Shown here: one piece after another, positions 29,205 to 39,718 of the stretch
How positions within the stretch are numbered: the first letter of the stretch is position 1
How the letters are laid out: the number at the start of each line of letters is the position of its first letter
Source of the DNA: Colwellia sp. 20A7
GTDB lineage: Bacteria > Pseudomonadota > Gammaproteobacteria > Enterobacterales > Alteromonadaceae
Direction: 5' to 3'
NCBI RefSeq assembly: GCF_009832865.1
Contig: NZ_CP047130.1
Coordinates: 2,480,001-2,544,000 of the forward strand
Length of the DNA stretch: 64,000 bases
The notes under the pieces: model-generated
Seen by the model: only the letters and a program-made list of their open reading frames with translations
What the model was told of the DNA's origin: nothing
The model's database searches: none
Program-made: the position numbers and the translations under genes

Positions 29205-30353
29205 CTACATGGCCGCACGGAAAATATTACAAATTTCTTCGTGGCTTGCTTGTCTAGGGTTAGTTAAGCTACAGACATCTTTTAACGCGTTTTCAGCGAG
29301 TAAATTTATATCACCGTCTTTCGCACCAAGCTCTGTTAAACCAGCCGGAATACCTACTTTTTGGCTTAATGTTTCAATAGCACTAATAGCAGCGTTTGCG
29401 CCTTCTTCTACAGACATATCTCGTACATTTACCCCCATACTGTTAGCAATATCTTTCAAACGTTCAGGGCATACCTTTGCATTGTAGCGTTGTACATGTG
29501 GTAATAAAACTGCATTACAAACGCCATGAGGTAAATCATAAAAACCACCTAATTGGTGAGCCATCGCATGAACATAGCCTAATGAAGCGTTATTAAATGC
29601 CATACCTGCCATAAACTGAGCGTAAGCCATTTGTTCTCTTGCTTCAATATTTTCGCCATTTTCCACTGCTGTTGGTAAGTTTGCTTGAATAAGCTCAATT
29701 GCTTTAAGAGCAACAGCATCAGTGATTGGTGTTGCGCCTGTAGAAACATAAGCTTCAATGGCATGTGTTAAAGCATCCATACCTGTTGCAGCAGTTAATG
29801 ATGCTGGCATACCGACCATAAGAGAAGGATCGTTTACCGATAAGATTGGCGTAGCGTGTTTATCAACAATTGCCATTTTTACATGACGCGTCTCATCTGT
29901 GATAATAACAAAGCGAGTCATTTCTGATGCAGTGCCAGCGGTAGTATTAATCGCAATTAACGGTAGCTGAGGTTTTTTAGATACATCGACGCCTTCGTAA
30001 TCGGCTATTTCACCACCATTGCTCGCAACTAATGCAATGCCTTTAGCACAATCATGTGGAGACCCTCCACCTAACGAAACGACAAAATCACAATCATTTT
30101 GTTTAAGCATTGCTAATCCATCATTAACATTACTGACTGTCGGATTAGGATGTACTTGATCAAAAACAACACTCGATATTTGTTCTTTATCGAGCAAATC
30201 TGTGAATTTTTTTACCACACCTATTTGGTTTAATACGCTATCGCTAACAATTAAGCCCTGTTTAAACCCTTGATCTTTTATATAGTTAATAGCCTCGACT
30301 AAACAACCACTACCCATAACATTTAACGCTGGCATATAAAATGATGTACTCAT
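29205..30353 (-). CDS. Iron-containing alcohol dehydrogenase
   Basis: 382 residues, group III (Fe-type) NAD(P)-dependent dehydrogenase close to Zymomonas AdhB and E. coli YiaY. Nucleotide-binding [16 protein letters not shown] and [12 protein letters not shown] are present. Metal ligands lie in [44 protein letters not shown]. It interconverts primary alcohols and aldehydes; substrate cannot be told from sequence. A good ribosome site (AAGGAGAG) precedes the ATG. Single gene, no pathway neighbours. Confidence 0.92.
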   Translation of the reverse strand: MSTSFYMPALNVMGSGCLVEAINYIKDQGFKQGLIVSDSVLNQIGVVKKFTDLLDKEQISSVVFDQVHPNPTVSNVNDGLAMLKQNDCDFVVSLGGGSPHDCAKGIALVASNGGEIADYEGVDVSKKPQLPLIAINTTAGTASEMTRFVIITDETRHVKMAIVDKHATPILSVNDPSLMVGMPASLTAATGMDALTHAIEAYVSTGATPITDAVALKAIELIQANLPTAVENGENIEAREQMAYAQFMAGMAFNNASLGYVHAMAHQLGGFYDLPHGVCNAVLLPHVQRYNAKVCPERLKDIANSMGVNVRDMSVEEGANAAISAIETLSQKVGIPAGLTELGAKDGDINLLAENALKDVCSLTNPRQASHEEICNIFRAAM

Positions 30354-30634
30354 AAAAACTCTCCTTTAGTGAATAAGGTAAAACCAATAGTTATTTGTAG
30401 CATAAAAAAAACATGAATTAATTGATCTAAAATATATCTTTAACATTCACTGTAGTTATGTCAAAAAAGCTGTGTATTCTGTTGTTTATCGTTAAAGATT
30501 CTAAAATCATTCAAACACTTATTGAAAAAATTAAAGCTTAGTTTGTAAAATATATATAGACTTACCTATTAGTTTTAAATTATCAATACAAGATTACTCA
30601 ACCAGAGTTCAGGTTAATAGCATAGGAGCACTTA

Positions 30635-32740
30635 GTGCCAAAAATTTTACTTAAATCAAACAAAAACATTGCCGCGCCAATAGCTAAGAAAATCCCACAT
30701 AAAATGGAAAATCATAATCATCAACGAGTCGATAATTATTATTGGATGCGAGATGATCAACGCAGTGATGAAAGTATTTTGGCACACCTTGAAAGTGAAA
30801 ATAGTTATGCTGATGCTATGCTGGCAGATCAAAAACCATTACAAGAGTCACTTTTTGAAGAATTAAAAGCTCGTGTGGTAAAAGATGATAATACTGTGCC
30901 TGCAAAAGATGGAAAATATTGGTATCACAGCGAAATTCATGGTGAGCAAGAATTCTCAAGTCATTACCGATCAACGAGTTTTTCAGGTGAAAACAAACAC
31001 CTATTACTAGACGTGAATGAAAGAGCTAAAGATCATGAGTTTTATGATTTAGGTGATCTATCTATCAGCCCCAATGACCAAATATTGTCGGTATCTGAAG
31101 ATACTGACAGTCGTCGTATTTATACTATTCACTTTAAAGATTTAACTAAGCCATCAGACGTTGAAAACCCATATTTAACAGATGTTCTTGTTGAAACTGA
31201 AGGACAGATCGTTTGGGCTAACGATAACCAAACCGTTTTCTATGTAAAGAAAGATCTGGAAACCTTACTGGGTACACAAGTATTCCGTCATAAGTTAGGC
31301 ACACCACAATCTGACGATATTCTTGTTTATGAAGAAGAAGATCACAGTTTTTATATGAGTTTAGATAAAAGTAGAGACGATTCACAACTGTATATCTGTC
31401 TGCACGCCACTGAGTCTACTCACTATCTATTACTCGATGCGAACGAACCAAATGGTGAGTTTACCGAATTATTGCCTTATCAAGAACAACATGAATATCA
31501 CGCTGATAAAATGGGTGAATATTTTTATATTGTCAGTAACGATCACGCTAAAAACTTTAGGTTGATGAAAGTTGCTGCCGATAAAATTAATGATATAAAT
31601 CATTGGCAGGAAGTCATCCCTCATAGAGAAAACGTATTATTAGAAGGGATTGAATTATTTCATAACTTTATTGTAATCACCGAACGAGAAAATGGCCAAA
31701 TTCGGTTTATTGTTCACACTATTAAGGGTGAAAAGTCAGGTCATCAATATCCCTTATCATTTGATGACCCCTGTTATTTTGCTTGTTTAGGTGATAATCC
31801 AGAGCCAGAAAGTACAGTGGCTCGACTATATTATTCAAGCTTAACAACACCCGGATCTTTATTTGAATTTGACTTAGCAACAGGTGAGCGAAAACTACTT
31901 AAGCAACAGAAAGTGATTGGTGATTTTAATAAAGAAGATTATCAATCAGAGCGCCTGTTTATTACAGCTCGTGACGGAGCAGAAGTACCCGTATCAATTG
32001 TATATCGTACTGATATGTTTAAAAAAGACGGTACTAATTCACTACTACAATATGGGTATGGTGCTTATGGTATTACTATCGATCCTAATTTTTCTAGCCC
32101 AACATTAAGCTTATTAGACCGAGGCTTTGTCTACGTTATCGCGCATATTCGCGGATCAGAAATGTTAGGCAGACAGTGGTATGAAACAGGGAAAATGGCG
32201 CATAAACAAAATACCTTCAATGATTTTATTGATGTTACCAAAGCATTAGTAACGGCGGGTTATGGCGCTAAAGATAAAATATTCGCCTCAGGTGGTAGCG
32301 CTGGCGGCCTATTAATGGGGGCAATAGTAAACCAAGCACCTGAATTATATTTAGGTATTGGCGCGCATGTCCCCTTTTTAGATGTATTAACAACCATGCT
32401 TGATGAAACTATTCCACTCACTACCAATGAATATGACGAATGGGGTAACCCCAACGAAGAACAAGCCTACAAAAATATTTTGGCTTATTCACCTATTGAT
32501 AATATAACGGCACAGCACTATCCCAATATACTGGTAACAACAGGGTTACATGATTCACAAGTTCAGTACTTTGAACCAATGAAGTGGGTGGCGAAAATGA
32601 GAGAGCTGAAAACAGATGATAATGTATTATTATTTAAAACCGATATGGATGCAGGCCATGGTGGTGCTTCTGGTCGCTTTAAACGCCTAAGAGAAGTGGC
32701 TTTAGAAATGAGCTTCTTTATCTCATTATTAGCAGAGTAA
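30635..32740 (+). CDS. ptrB: Oligopeptidase B (S9 family)
   Basis: 701 residues. A cytoplasmic serine oligopeptidase that cuts after Arg/Lys in short peptides. N-terminal VDNYYWMRDD and a seven-bladed propeller precede the C-terminal alpha/beta hydrolase. Nucleophile serine is in FASGGSAGGLLMGA; the catalytic histidine is in DAGHGGASGRF; the conserved acidic segment EYDEWGNP is also seen. The start is a GTG at 30635 with AGGAG nine bases upstream; no ATG fits. Two hairpins follow the gene. Confidence 0.94.
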   Translation: MPKILLKSNKNIAAPIAKKIPHKMENHNHQRVDNYYWMRDDQRSDESILAHLESENSYADAMLADQKPLQESLFEELKARVVKDDNTVPAKDGKYWYHSEIHGEQEFSSHYRSTSFSGENKHLLLDVNERAKDHEFYDLGDLSISPNDQILSVSEDTDSRRIYTIHFKDLTKPSDVENPYLTDVLVETEGQIVWANDNQTVFYVKKDLETLLGTQVFRHKLGTPQSDDILVYEEEDHSFYMSLDKSRDDSQLYICLHATESTHYLLLDANEPNGEFTELLPYQEQHEYHADKMGEYFYIVSNDHAKNFRLMKVAADKINDINHWQEVIPHRENVLLEGIELFHNFIVITERENGQIRFIVHTIKGEKSGHQYPLSFDDPCYFACLGDNPEPESTVARLYYSSLTTPGSLFEFDLATGERKLLKQQKVIGDFNKEDYQSERLFITARDGAEVPVSIVYRTDMFKKDGTNSLLQYGYGAYGITIDPNFSSPTLSLLDRGFVYVIAHIRGSEMLGRQWYETGKMAHKQNTFNDFIDVTKALVTAGYGAKDKIFASGGSAGGLLMGAIVNQAPELYLGIGAHVPFLDVLTTMLDETIPLTTNEYDEWGNPNEEQAYKNILAYSPIDNITAQHYPNILVTTGLHDSQVQYFEPMKWVAKMRELKTDDNVLLFKTDMDAGHGGASGRFKRLREVALEMSFFISLLAE

Positions 32741-32751
32741 AACCATCTCAA

Positions 32752-32780
32752 TTAGGTACTTGAATTAGTTAAGCACCTAA
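32752..32780 (+). terminator. Hairpin after ptrB
   Basis: TTAGGT (32752-32757) pairs with ACCTAA (32775-32780), with an inner CTT/AAG helix. AT-rich sequence with T runs follows. Likely ptrB terminator. Confidence 0.5.
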
Positions 32781-32825
32781 ATCAATATTACTATTTTTTT
32801 TAGTAGCTATCCTTAGTTTCATCGC

Positions 32826-32869
32826 AACTAACATTCCTTTGCTTTTTATAAGCACAAGGGATGTTAGTT
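32826..32869 (-). terminator. Hairpin after trxC
   Basis: AACTAACAT (from 32826) pairs with ATGTTAGTT (to 32869), with further near-complementary inner arms ending in GC. It lies just past the trxC stop between convergent genes. Confidence 0.6.
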
Positions 32870-32874
32870 AAAAC

Positions 32875-33321
32875 TCACACTGTGGGTAAGTTCTCAATTA
32901 ACCATTGTTTAAATTGTGCTTTAGGTAAAGCACCTGACAAACGGGTAATTTCTTTTCCATGATGAAAAATCATTAAAGTGGGGATAGAACGAATATTATA
33001 ACTACCTGCTGTACTTTGATTTTGCTCGGTATCTAACTTTAAAAAACAAGCCTGGGTATACATATCACCTGCCATCTGCTCAAATGTCGGTGCAAACTGT
33101 TTACATGGTCCGCACCATGAAGCCCAAAAATCTACAATAACGGGTAAATCATTATGTGTAATATAACGATTAAAGTTTGTATCACTACCGACAACAGGAT
33201 TTATTGAGAGCACAGGCTTCCCACATTTTCCACATGCGGGCTTATCGTTAAGCTTTGATTTAGCGAGACGATTTTTTGTACTACAATGCGAGCAAACTAT
33301 ATGAATAAATGAATCAGTCAT
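32875..33321 (-). CDS. trxC: Thioredoxin TrxC (thioredoxin 2)
   Basis: 148 residues. The N-terminal zinc ribbon has two CxxC pairs (VCSHCSTKNRL and CGKCGKP), which separates TrxC from TrxA. The thioredoxin domain carries WASWCGPCKQFAP and the cis-proline segment RSIPTLMIF. A cytoplasmic disulfide reductase, often induced by oxidants. The frame is open to 33411, but the extra 30 residues are not family-like; the ATG at 33321 aligns with other TrxC proteins and has AAAGG upstream. Confidence 0.94.
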   Translation of the reverse strand: MTDSFIHIVCSHCSTKNRLAKSKLNDKPACGKCGKPVLSINPVVGSDTNFNRYITHNDLPVIVDFWASWCGPCKQFAPTFEQMAGDMYTQACFLKLDTEQNQSTAGSYNIRSIPTLMIFHHGKEITRLSGALPKAQFKQWLIENLPTV

Positions 33322-33466
33322 ATTTAACCTTTGTAAAATAATATTGAATGTATTGCTAAGATTATCTATTTGATAAAATTCTAGCATATTAATGCAACTG
33401 ATATTACTCAACTGATATAAATTATAGAATTCTAGTCAATATTGCGTTATCAAACCAAGAAAAACA

Positions 33467-35140
33467 CTAGCTCATATGTTGTTGTTGACGCTTAAGTGCT
33501 TTATTTTTAGTTGTTGTTTCTAATTTCTTTGAATCATCTTTTGAAACAGCGTAAAGATTCAGTCCACTGAAGAGGCTTTTTAATTTAGCAGCTTCGTAAT
33601 CTTGTTCAATTTTTTCAATAACTAATGCATGTTTCTCTGGGTATAAGGATTCCACCGCTTGCGAAATTAGCTCAAACAGTTTTTTCAAATTGATTTTATG
33701 AATCTGCCCTGTTTTATTAAAAATCCATTCCGCAATGGCCATAAAATCATCAAACGGCTCATCAGACAATATATGTGGCAACGAGTATTTGAAACGCCCT
33801 GAATTACCAATCATATCCCAATATCGAGCAAAGCGATTAATACGTTGCATAGTAGTGAAACTCACCCTGTCGGTACTTAATATATTAAACGGTGGCAAAG
33901 GGTTAAAGCGTAAATCAAACGCTTCTGTATGTCGGATAATAGGACTGCCCTTCAAACGTTTTAAAATACCCATTTGAATTTCGTGTGGTCGACAATGGTA
34001 CAGCTGGTTAAAACTATCTTTAAAACTATCAAAAGTTTCCCCCGGTAAACCAAAAATAAGATCCGCATGAATATGTGCATGGGTATTATCTTTTAACCAA
34101 AGTAAATTTTCTTTTGATTTAGCATTATTTTGTTTACGGCTGATATTCTTTTGTACCTCAACATTAAACGTTTGTATGCCAATTTCAAATTGTAAACTAC
34201 CCTTAGGAAATAACGCTAGTTGCTCTTTTAGTTTTCTAGGAAGATGATCAGGCACTACTTCAAAATGTAAATACAAGTCGTCAGTCATGCGATCTAAAAA
34301 GAACTGCATAATATGCATAGTGGTATTAATGTTTAAGTTAAAGGTTCTATCAATAAATTTAAAATTTCGTGCACCGCGGTTATATAGAATTTCCATTTGC
34401 GCTAAAAATTGTGTTATTTCAAACGGTACCGATGTTTTATCTAAAGACGATAAACAAAATTCACATTTAAACGGACAACCTCGCGACGCTTCAACGTAAA
34501 GCAGACGATGAGTTAAATCTTCATCGGTGTAATACTCATAAGGCGACGCTAAGTCTTTTAGTTCGACAGGTTTAGAATGCACTATTTTTTTATCTGGTGG
34601 CGTATTATTGATCAGATCTTTACAGAGTTGATAAAAGCTTAAATCTGCCGGCCCGGTTAACACATAATCAGCACATTGGACTATGGCTTGCTGCTCAGTT
34701 TCATAACTGACTTCTGGACCACCTAAAATAATTTTAATTTCAGGTGCAATCACTTTTAATAAACTAACAACATCAGTCGTTTCAACAATATTCCAAATAT
34801 AAACACCAAAACCAACAATATCGGGTTTTGACGCTAAGATTTGTTCAACAATATCCATCGCCCGCGTTTGAATAATAAACTCTTTAATTTCACAGTATTG
34901 CTGTAATTCTTTTAAGTTAGCATAGAGGTATCGCAGTCCAAAGCTGGTATGAAAATAACGGGCATTAAGGGTCGCCAGTACAATTTTAGGAGATGCTTGA
35001 TCTATTAAACTAGACTTTGTTGTCTCAGGTTTTACTGGCTCAATTTTTATAGACTCAGGCATTGATGACAGTGAAAAATTATCGTCCGTTAAATGAATTT
35101 GCGTAACGTTGAGTTCTGGGTGATGTTTTTGCTCTGTCAT
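33467..35140 (-). CDS. B12-binding-domain radical SAM protein (DUF4080 type)
   Basis: 557 residues. An N-terminal cobalamin-binding-like domain (VLATLNARYFHTSFGLRYLYANL, ILGGPEVSYE) is followed by a radical SAM barrel with the cluster motif CPFKCEFC (CX3CX2C). A C-terminal DUF4080-like domain is rich in helices (FARYWDMIGNSGRF). It belongs to the large group of B12-dependent radical SAM enzymes; the substrate is unknown. Single minus-strand gene upstream of trxC; no modified peptide or lipid pathway lies next to it. Confidence 0.88.
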   Translation of the reverse strand: MTEQKHHPELNVTQIHLTDDNFSLSSMPESIKIEPVKPETTKSSLIDQASPKIVLATLNARYFHTSFGLRYLYANLKELQQYCEIKEFIIQTRAMDIVEQILASKPDIVGFGVYIWNIVETTDVVSLLKVIAPEIKIILGGPEVSYETEQQAIVQCADYVLTGPADLSFYQLCKDLINNTPPDKKIVHSKPVELKDLASPYEYYTDEDLTHRLLYVEASRGCPFKCEFCLSSLDKTSVPFEITQFLAQMEILYNRGARNFKFIDRTFNLNINTTMHIMQFFLDRMTDDLYLHFEVVPDHLPRKLKEQLALFPKGSLQFEIGIQTFNVEVQKNISRKQNNAKSKENLLWLKDNTHAHIHADLIFGLPGETFDSFKDSFNQLYHCRPHEIQMGILKRLKGSPIIRHTEAFDLRFNPLPPFNILSTDRVSFTTMQRINRFARYWDMIGNSGRFKYSLPHILSDEPFDDFMAIAEWIFNKTGQIHKINLKKLFELISQAVESLYPEKHALVIEKIEQDYEAAKLKSLFSGLNLYAVSKDDSKKLETTTKNKALKRQQQHMS

Positions 35141-35252
35141 TCTTAATATTGACTACTTTTGATAATATAGCGGTGATTATACGGTGATTAGTGAGATTAT
35201 TCAGTAACCTTATTTTGGGTTCGCATTGTTATTCCAAATTGATTTGGCTCTT

Positions 35253-35747
35253 TTAGCAATTAAATAGGTTAAATTTCAATGATAACTCTGCTGCCAATTT
35301 ATACTTTTCTTTCAGTTTTAAAACTTCGATTATGCATTCAATAGTGCATAATCCCCCCTTAGGTTGATTCGCTCTAAGTTTGTATAACGAATCATGTGTG
35401 GTTTTCAAGGTGAATTGCGGGGCTTTTTTTAAATAGGGACTTTGATTGAAAATTTTTTTAGATTCCTGCCACGTAGCATCAATAATAATGATATTTTCAT
35501 AGTCTTCAATATTTATAGGTATTGCAGATAAATATACTGTTGAGGGAGGTTCTGACAGTGATATCGCTTGCTTAGAATATAATAAGATCGCTTCATTATT
35601 ATTGATTAGTTGCGTAAGCATGTCATTAGGAGATAGTCTTTCCCAAAGTATCCGTTCAACAATATTGTGAGCGTTTTGTATCGCAATAGCGCCCGTGTTT
35701 GTGGCTCTGCGCAATTCACGTTCATGAGTAAGTAAAAATATTTTCAT
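35253..35747 (-). CDS. DTW-domain tRNA aminocarboxypropyltransferase-like protein
   Basis: 164 residues. DTW-domain proteins (E. coli TapT/YfiP) transfer the aminocarboxypropyl group of SAM to uridine 47 of tRNA. Seen here: NTGAIAIQ near the start, IIIIDATWQESKKIF (the DxTW signature) and NQPKGGLCTIECII close to the C-terminus. It is shorter than TapT and lacks the N-terminal zinc-binding cysteines, so it belongs to the short DTW group whose substrate is less certain. It precedes no obvious partner; the SEC-C gene ends 13 bases upstream. Confidence 0.8.
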   Translation of the reverse strand: MKIFLLTHERELRRATNTGAIAIQNAHNIVERILWERLSPNDMLTQLINNNEAILLYSKQAISLSEPPSTVYLSAIPINIEDYENIIIIDATWQESKKIFNQSPYLKKAPQFTLKTTHDSLYKLRANQPKGGLCTIECIIEVLKLKEKYKLAAELSLKFNLFNC

Positions 35748-35760
35748 TTTATCTACTCGT

Positions 35761-36750
35761 TTATTTTAAGCAGCACTTTTTATATTTTTTACCACTGCCA
35801 CACAGACAAGGGTCATTACGACCAACAGAAGGTAATGAACTAATTGGCACACTGTTGTCTATAATTGTTTGTTCGTCGTACAATATATTAGACAATAAAC
35901 CGCCCTCTCCCATTAGTGAATCAAATATATCCAGATCATCATTTTCAAGAAGTAAATCTTCTGAGCTTTCATTGTCATCCTCAATCCAAGATTGTAAGGT
36001 CTCAACTAAATTAAACTCTGTTTGAATAGTACCCGAAGCAATTAAACTCAGTGACTTAGATTTATGCCAAGCATTGACTTCGGTTTGTGTAAAACGCTGT
36101 TCATCAAATATGCTTTGATCGGTCAAGCTTTGATCGGTCAAGCTTTGATCGCACAAGCCTATAAACTGCTCTTTAAAATGATCTAATTGGTATTCAATAC
36201 AGGAATCTGCTAATGCACTAATTAAGAAACTATTAATTGAACCAGGTACCGCTAAAAATGACGCTAACCAGCGAGAAACATGCTTACTGAGTTCTGTTTT
36301 ATCAATGATAGTCAGTTCGTATTGAGCAAATACCGCTTCCATGGCAGATGCTTTGCAATACATCGCTTGATGACCATCAGCAATATAGTCAGACAACGCT
36401 TGTGTTTCGCCATTAGCAACATTATAAAATAAACTAGGGGTTAATTCTGTAAGTGCATCACCAAAAACACCTTCTATAGATGTTAAAAACGTATCACTGC
36501 GTGAAAAAAGCTGTAAACATTTTGATAACGCAGGATAATATTTTAATTCTGCTAGTAGAAATGTACCAAAAAATAAAATAGAATTTTGTTCTTCAGTAAG
36601 AGAAGTATCATCCGCAATAAATTGATCCATTAACCGTTCTAAATCAGGATAAAATACTAACCAATGGCTTTTAATTGTTTCAAGTGCTTCAACGGGTAGT
36701 TCGTTACCCTGTACATTCGCTATTACCAATAAAGCTTGTTCTAAAGTCAT
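35761..36750 (-). CDS. DUF1186-like protein with C-terminal SEC-C zinc motif
   Basis: 329 residues. Helical N-terminal region (about 1-250) resembling DUF1186 proteins, an acidic linker (DNESSEDLLLENDDLD) and a terminal SEC-C motif, GRNDPCLCGSGKKYKKCC, as at the SecA C-terminus, where it binds zinc. Function unknown. A five-residue repeat (DQSLT) near residue 200 comes from a 15-base DNA tandem repeat at 36112-36156. Thirteen bases separate it from the DTW gene, so the two may be co-transcribed. Confidence 0.75.
   Translation of the reverse strand: MTLEQALLVIANVQGNELPVEALETIKSHWLVFYPDLERLMDQFIADDTSLTEEQNSILFFGTFLLAELKYYPALSKCLQLFSRSDTFLTSIEGVFGDALTELTPSLFYNVANGETQALSDYIADGHQAMYCKASAMEAVFAQYELTIIDKTELSKHVSRWLASFLAVPGSINSFLISALADSCIEYQLDHFKEQFIGLCDQSLTDQSLTDQSIFDEQRFTQTEVNAWHKSKSLSLIASGTIQTEFNLVETLQSWIEDDNESSEDLLLENDDLDIFDSLMGEGGLLSNILYDEQTIIDNSVPISSLPSVGRNDPCLCGSGKKYKKCCLK
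36112..36156. repeat. 15-base in-frame tandem repeat inside the SEC-C gene
   Basis: Three units of GCTTTGATCGGTCAA, the third with three changes. Length is a multiple of three, so copy-number change would add or remove five residues without breaking the frame. Confidence 0.8.
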
Positions 36751-36851
36751 ATAAATTCCGCGTTATATAAAAGCGCCCAATAGTATAGATAAATTAACAG
36801 ATAAACCATCACCATTTAATACTAATTTAATACTGATTTAATATTTTATGC

Positions 36852-39203
36852 TCAAACGCTATCATCCTCTTTATAATGCTTAAAATTATTACGCCCTGCA
36901 CGTTTAACTTGGTATAGGGCAATATCTGCCTTCCTCAATAAATCTTCAATTGAGTCGCTACTCTCTGGTTCTGAAATTGCAATACCAACACTAACAGATA
37001 CTTGTTTTTGAAAAGTGCCATAGGAGAATTCCTCTTTAAGCGCTTTAAAAATATTTTTTGCTATTAAAGAAGCGTCACTCGGTGATTTTATTTCTGATAA
37101 TATTAATACAAATTCATCTCCACCTTGACGTGCTAAGGTGTCAGTTGCCCTTAAGCAATTACTTAGTTTTTCAGTAAGCCATATAAGTAATTCATCGCCT
37201 ACATCATGACCATACTCGTCATTTACTTGTTTAAAATGATCAACATCAATATACATAACTGCAAACGCTCGCCTGTATCGACGACTCAAATCAAAGGTGC
37301 GCGTTAATCGTTCTTTTAAGAAGCGGCGGTTAGGTAACCCTGTTAGCTCGTCATGACTGGCTTGATGTAATATTTGTTTTTGAAGCTCCTTACGAACAGT
37401 GATATTTTCTATTTGAGAAACAAAGTGAACAGGTTCCCCCTTAGTATCTACCACCATAGAAACACTAAGGAAAACCCAAACAGTAGAGCCATCTTTACAA
37501 AAATAACGTTTTTCCATTTGATAGCTTTTTATTTTTCCGGTCAACAATTCCGTTAAATGTTCTAGGTCTAGGTTAAGATCTTCCGGGTGAGTAATATCTT
37601 GAAAAGTTAACTTAAGAAGCTCCTCCTCACTGTATTGCAACATATTAAGCAAAGACGAATTCACTTCAATCCATTCACCTTTTAGCCCCACTAATGCAAT
37701 GCCCATTGCTGCTGTTTCAAATGCACCTCGAAAGCGTAGATGACTTTCGGTAAGAGCTAGTTCTAATTTTTTCTGTTCAGTAATATCGGTATGAGTTCCT
37801 ATACTACGGGCAACACGCCCATCGTCAGTCCAACTAACCGCGTCTCCTCGACAAAGAATCCATATCCACTTACCATCTTTCGCTTGAAGCCTTTGCTCTA
37901 GATTATAAATATTCGTTTTACCACTAACAAAATTTGCAATTGCTACTTCAGCACGTTCCCAATCTTCCGGATGAAGTAAGCGTTTCCATTCTGAAAATTC
38001 ATTTTTAATTTCATCGTCAGCATAGCCAAGCATGGACTTCCATTTAGTATCGAAAGTGACACTATTAGTAAGGTTGTTCCAATCCCAAACACCATGTTCG
38101 GCACCAGACAATGCCGACTTCCATCGAAACTCTGTTTCAGATAGCTCTTTATTCATGAACTCGGCTCTTGCTTCAGCTCTATTTTTACTAGTAGATAAAG
38201 ACCAAACAACTAATGTTATCAATATTGAAAATAAACTCCCTAACAACAAAACAGCCAACCCCTCAGTATTCACATGAGATTGAGCGAAGTCATCGTTTGC
38301 CGAAAATACAACAGTCCATGTTCGCTGAGCAATAACTAGTTGCTCCGTGTGCTGAAAAGCCATCTCCTCAAATTCTTGCTCACTTTGCATTGAAGAATAT
38401 AGTTGCGTCTTTTTATTTATGGCCGTGCCATCATATATATTTAAATTAATCTTTAGTTTATCGGATAAAATACCCTCCATCAGTATATCCATACTAAACG
38501 GAGCATAAACCCATCCATATAATTTTTTTGAGGTTACACCAACCTGCCCGTCATTATTATGGTGAACAGGAAGGTATAACAAGACGCCTGAGATAGGACC
38601 TCGTTCGACATCTTGTACCAAACTTACTTTGCCTGAAAGCGCTAGTTTATTACTCACTCTAGACTTATCCATTGCTGCTCGTCTGACTTTTTCTGAATAC
38701 ATATCAAACCCAAATGCATTCAAATTATTTCCACTAAATGGTTCAAGGTATACAATGGAAGTATATTCTTCTCGCTCTCCTTTGGGCGACATAACATAAT
38801 CGGGAAACCCTTCTGCACGAATACTTGCTATATGATCTGCCCGTTCATCGGGTGCAATAGAAAGAGCAAATCCTACACCTAATATTCCTGGATAATTCTG
38901 CTCTAATGCAAGCTCTTCAGTGTAAACTTTAAATTCATTTCGATTGACTTTATCTGAAGCAAGAAACAGCCCTTTTATACCTCTAAGTACTTGCTGATAT
39001 GTTTCCATCTGCTTTTGTATATTTAATAAGCTCTTATCAGTTTCTTGTTCAAAACGCAGTTGATCTTCCAAAAGAATCGTTTCCACTGCGTTCTGCCATT
39101 CTAAGATTGTTAATGAGAGACCTACGGTTAGAACAGCAATACTTAATGCAGTCGTTCGCGTAATACGAAGTACTCTTTCAGAAAAAGTTTTAATTTTATT
39201 CAT
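36852..39203 (-). CDS. CHASE-PAS-PAS-GGDEF diguanylate cyclase
   Basis: 783 residues. Membrane helix at about 15-35, periplasmic CHASE sensor (QYQQVLRGIKGLFLASDKVNRNEF to about 290), second helix near 320, two PAS domains with PAC motifs (about 355-480 and 480-610), then GGDEF (HDELTGLPNRRFLKERL to the end). The active site reads RQGGDEFVLIL, intact, so it should make cyclic di-GMP from GTP in response to an outside ligand. No EAL domain follows. No RxxD inhibitory site was identified with confidence. Single gene. Confidence 0.92.
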   Translation of the reverse strand: MNKIKTFSERVLRITRTTALSIAVLTVGLSLTILEWQNAVETILLEDQLRFEQETDKSLLNIQKQMETYQQVLRGIKGLFLASDKVNRNEFKVYTEELALEQNYPGILGVGFALSIAPDERADHIASIRAEGFPDYVMSPKGEREEYTSIVYLEPFSGNNLNAFGFDMYSEKVRRAAMDKSRVSNKLALSGKVSLVQDVERGPISGVLLYLPVHHNNDGQVGVTSKKLYGWVYAPFSMDILMEGILSDKLKINLNIYDGTAINKKTQLYSSMQSEQEFEEMAFQHTEQLVIAQRTWTVVFSANDDFAQSHVNTEGLAVLLLGSLFSILITLVVWSLSTSKNRAEARAEFMNKELSETEFRWKSALSGAEHGVWDWNNLTNSVTFDTKWKSMLGYADDEIKNEFSEWKRLLHPEDWERAEVAIANFVSGKTNIYNLEQRLQAKDGKWIWILCRGDAVSWTDDGRVARSIGTHTDITEQKKLELALTESHLRFRGAFETAAMGIALVGLKGEWIEVNSSLLNMLQYSEEELLKLTFQDITHPEDLNLDLEHLTELLTGKIKSYQMEKRYFCKDGSTVWVFLSVSMVVDTKGEPVHFVSQIENITVRKELQKQILHQASHDELTGLPNRRFLKERLTRTFDLSRRYRRAFAVMYIDVDHFKQVNDEYGHDVGDELLIWLTEKLSNCLRATDTLARQGGDEFVLILSEIKSPSDASLIAKNIFKALKEEFSYGTFQKQVSVSVGIAISEPESSDSIEDLLRKADIALYQVKRAGRNNFKHYKEDDSV

Positions 39204-39718
39204 AATAACTTTTATGTGCCTAAATACTGATTGAATTCAATGACTGATACCTTGGGATAAACTCAATCATCTCGCGTCACAAAATCAATAATGCTACTCA
39301 ACAAGTATTTACATGAAGAATAATTTTGCGCTGACTCTTTGAATACTAAGCTATAATTAAATATATTAACAGTATTTCGCTAATACCCACTTAGTTACTC
39401 AGTGTTTTCAAAGCTTGTACATAAACTAGATATAGATAGCTATAACAGTAGACCCTATTTAAATAATTAGCACTACAATACTTATTTTTATATAAAAATT
39501 AAAATACTTAAGCTAAGTGAAAATGATGTGATAAATAGATGAACTTGTTTTACCTAAAAAAATTTCAATTAAAATAAATATTTAACTATGTCACTACAAT
39601 TATAACTTCATTCTAAAACTTTCCTGTAAGACTGTTCTAATACCATCATAAGCAGTGTATGTTTAACAACTTAAGCATTATTGTGTACCTAATCACTCAA
39701 TTCATTAAAGGCCTATTT
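39204..39718. other. Intergenic region upstream of the GGDEF and membrane-protein genes
   Basis: 515 AT-rich bases between divergent genes. It must contain both promoters; I see no repeat, RNA or small gene I can support. Confidence 0.5.
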
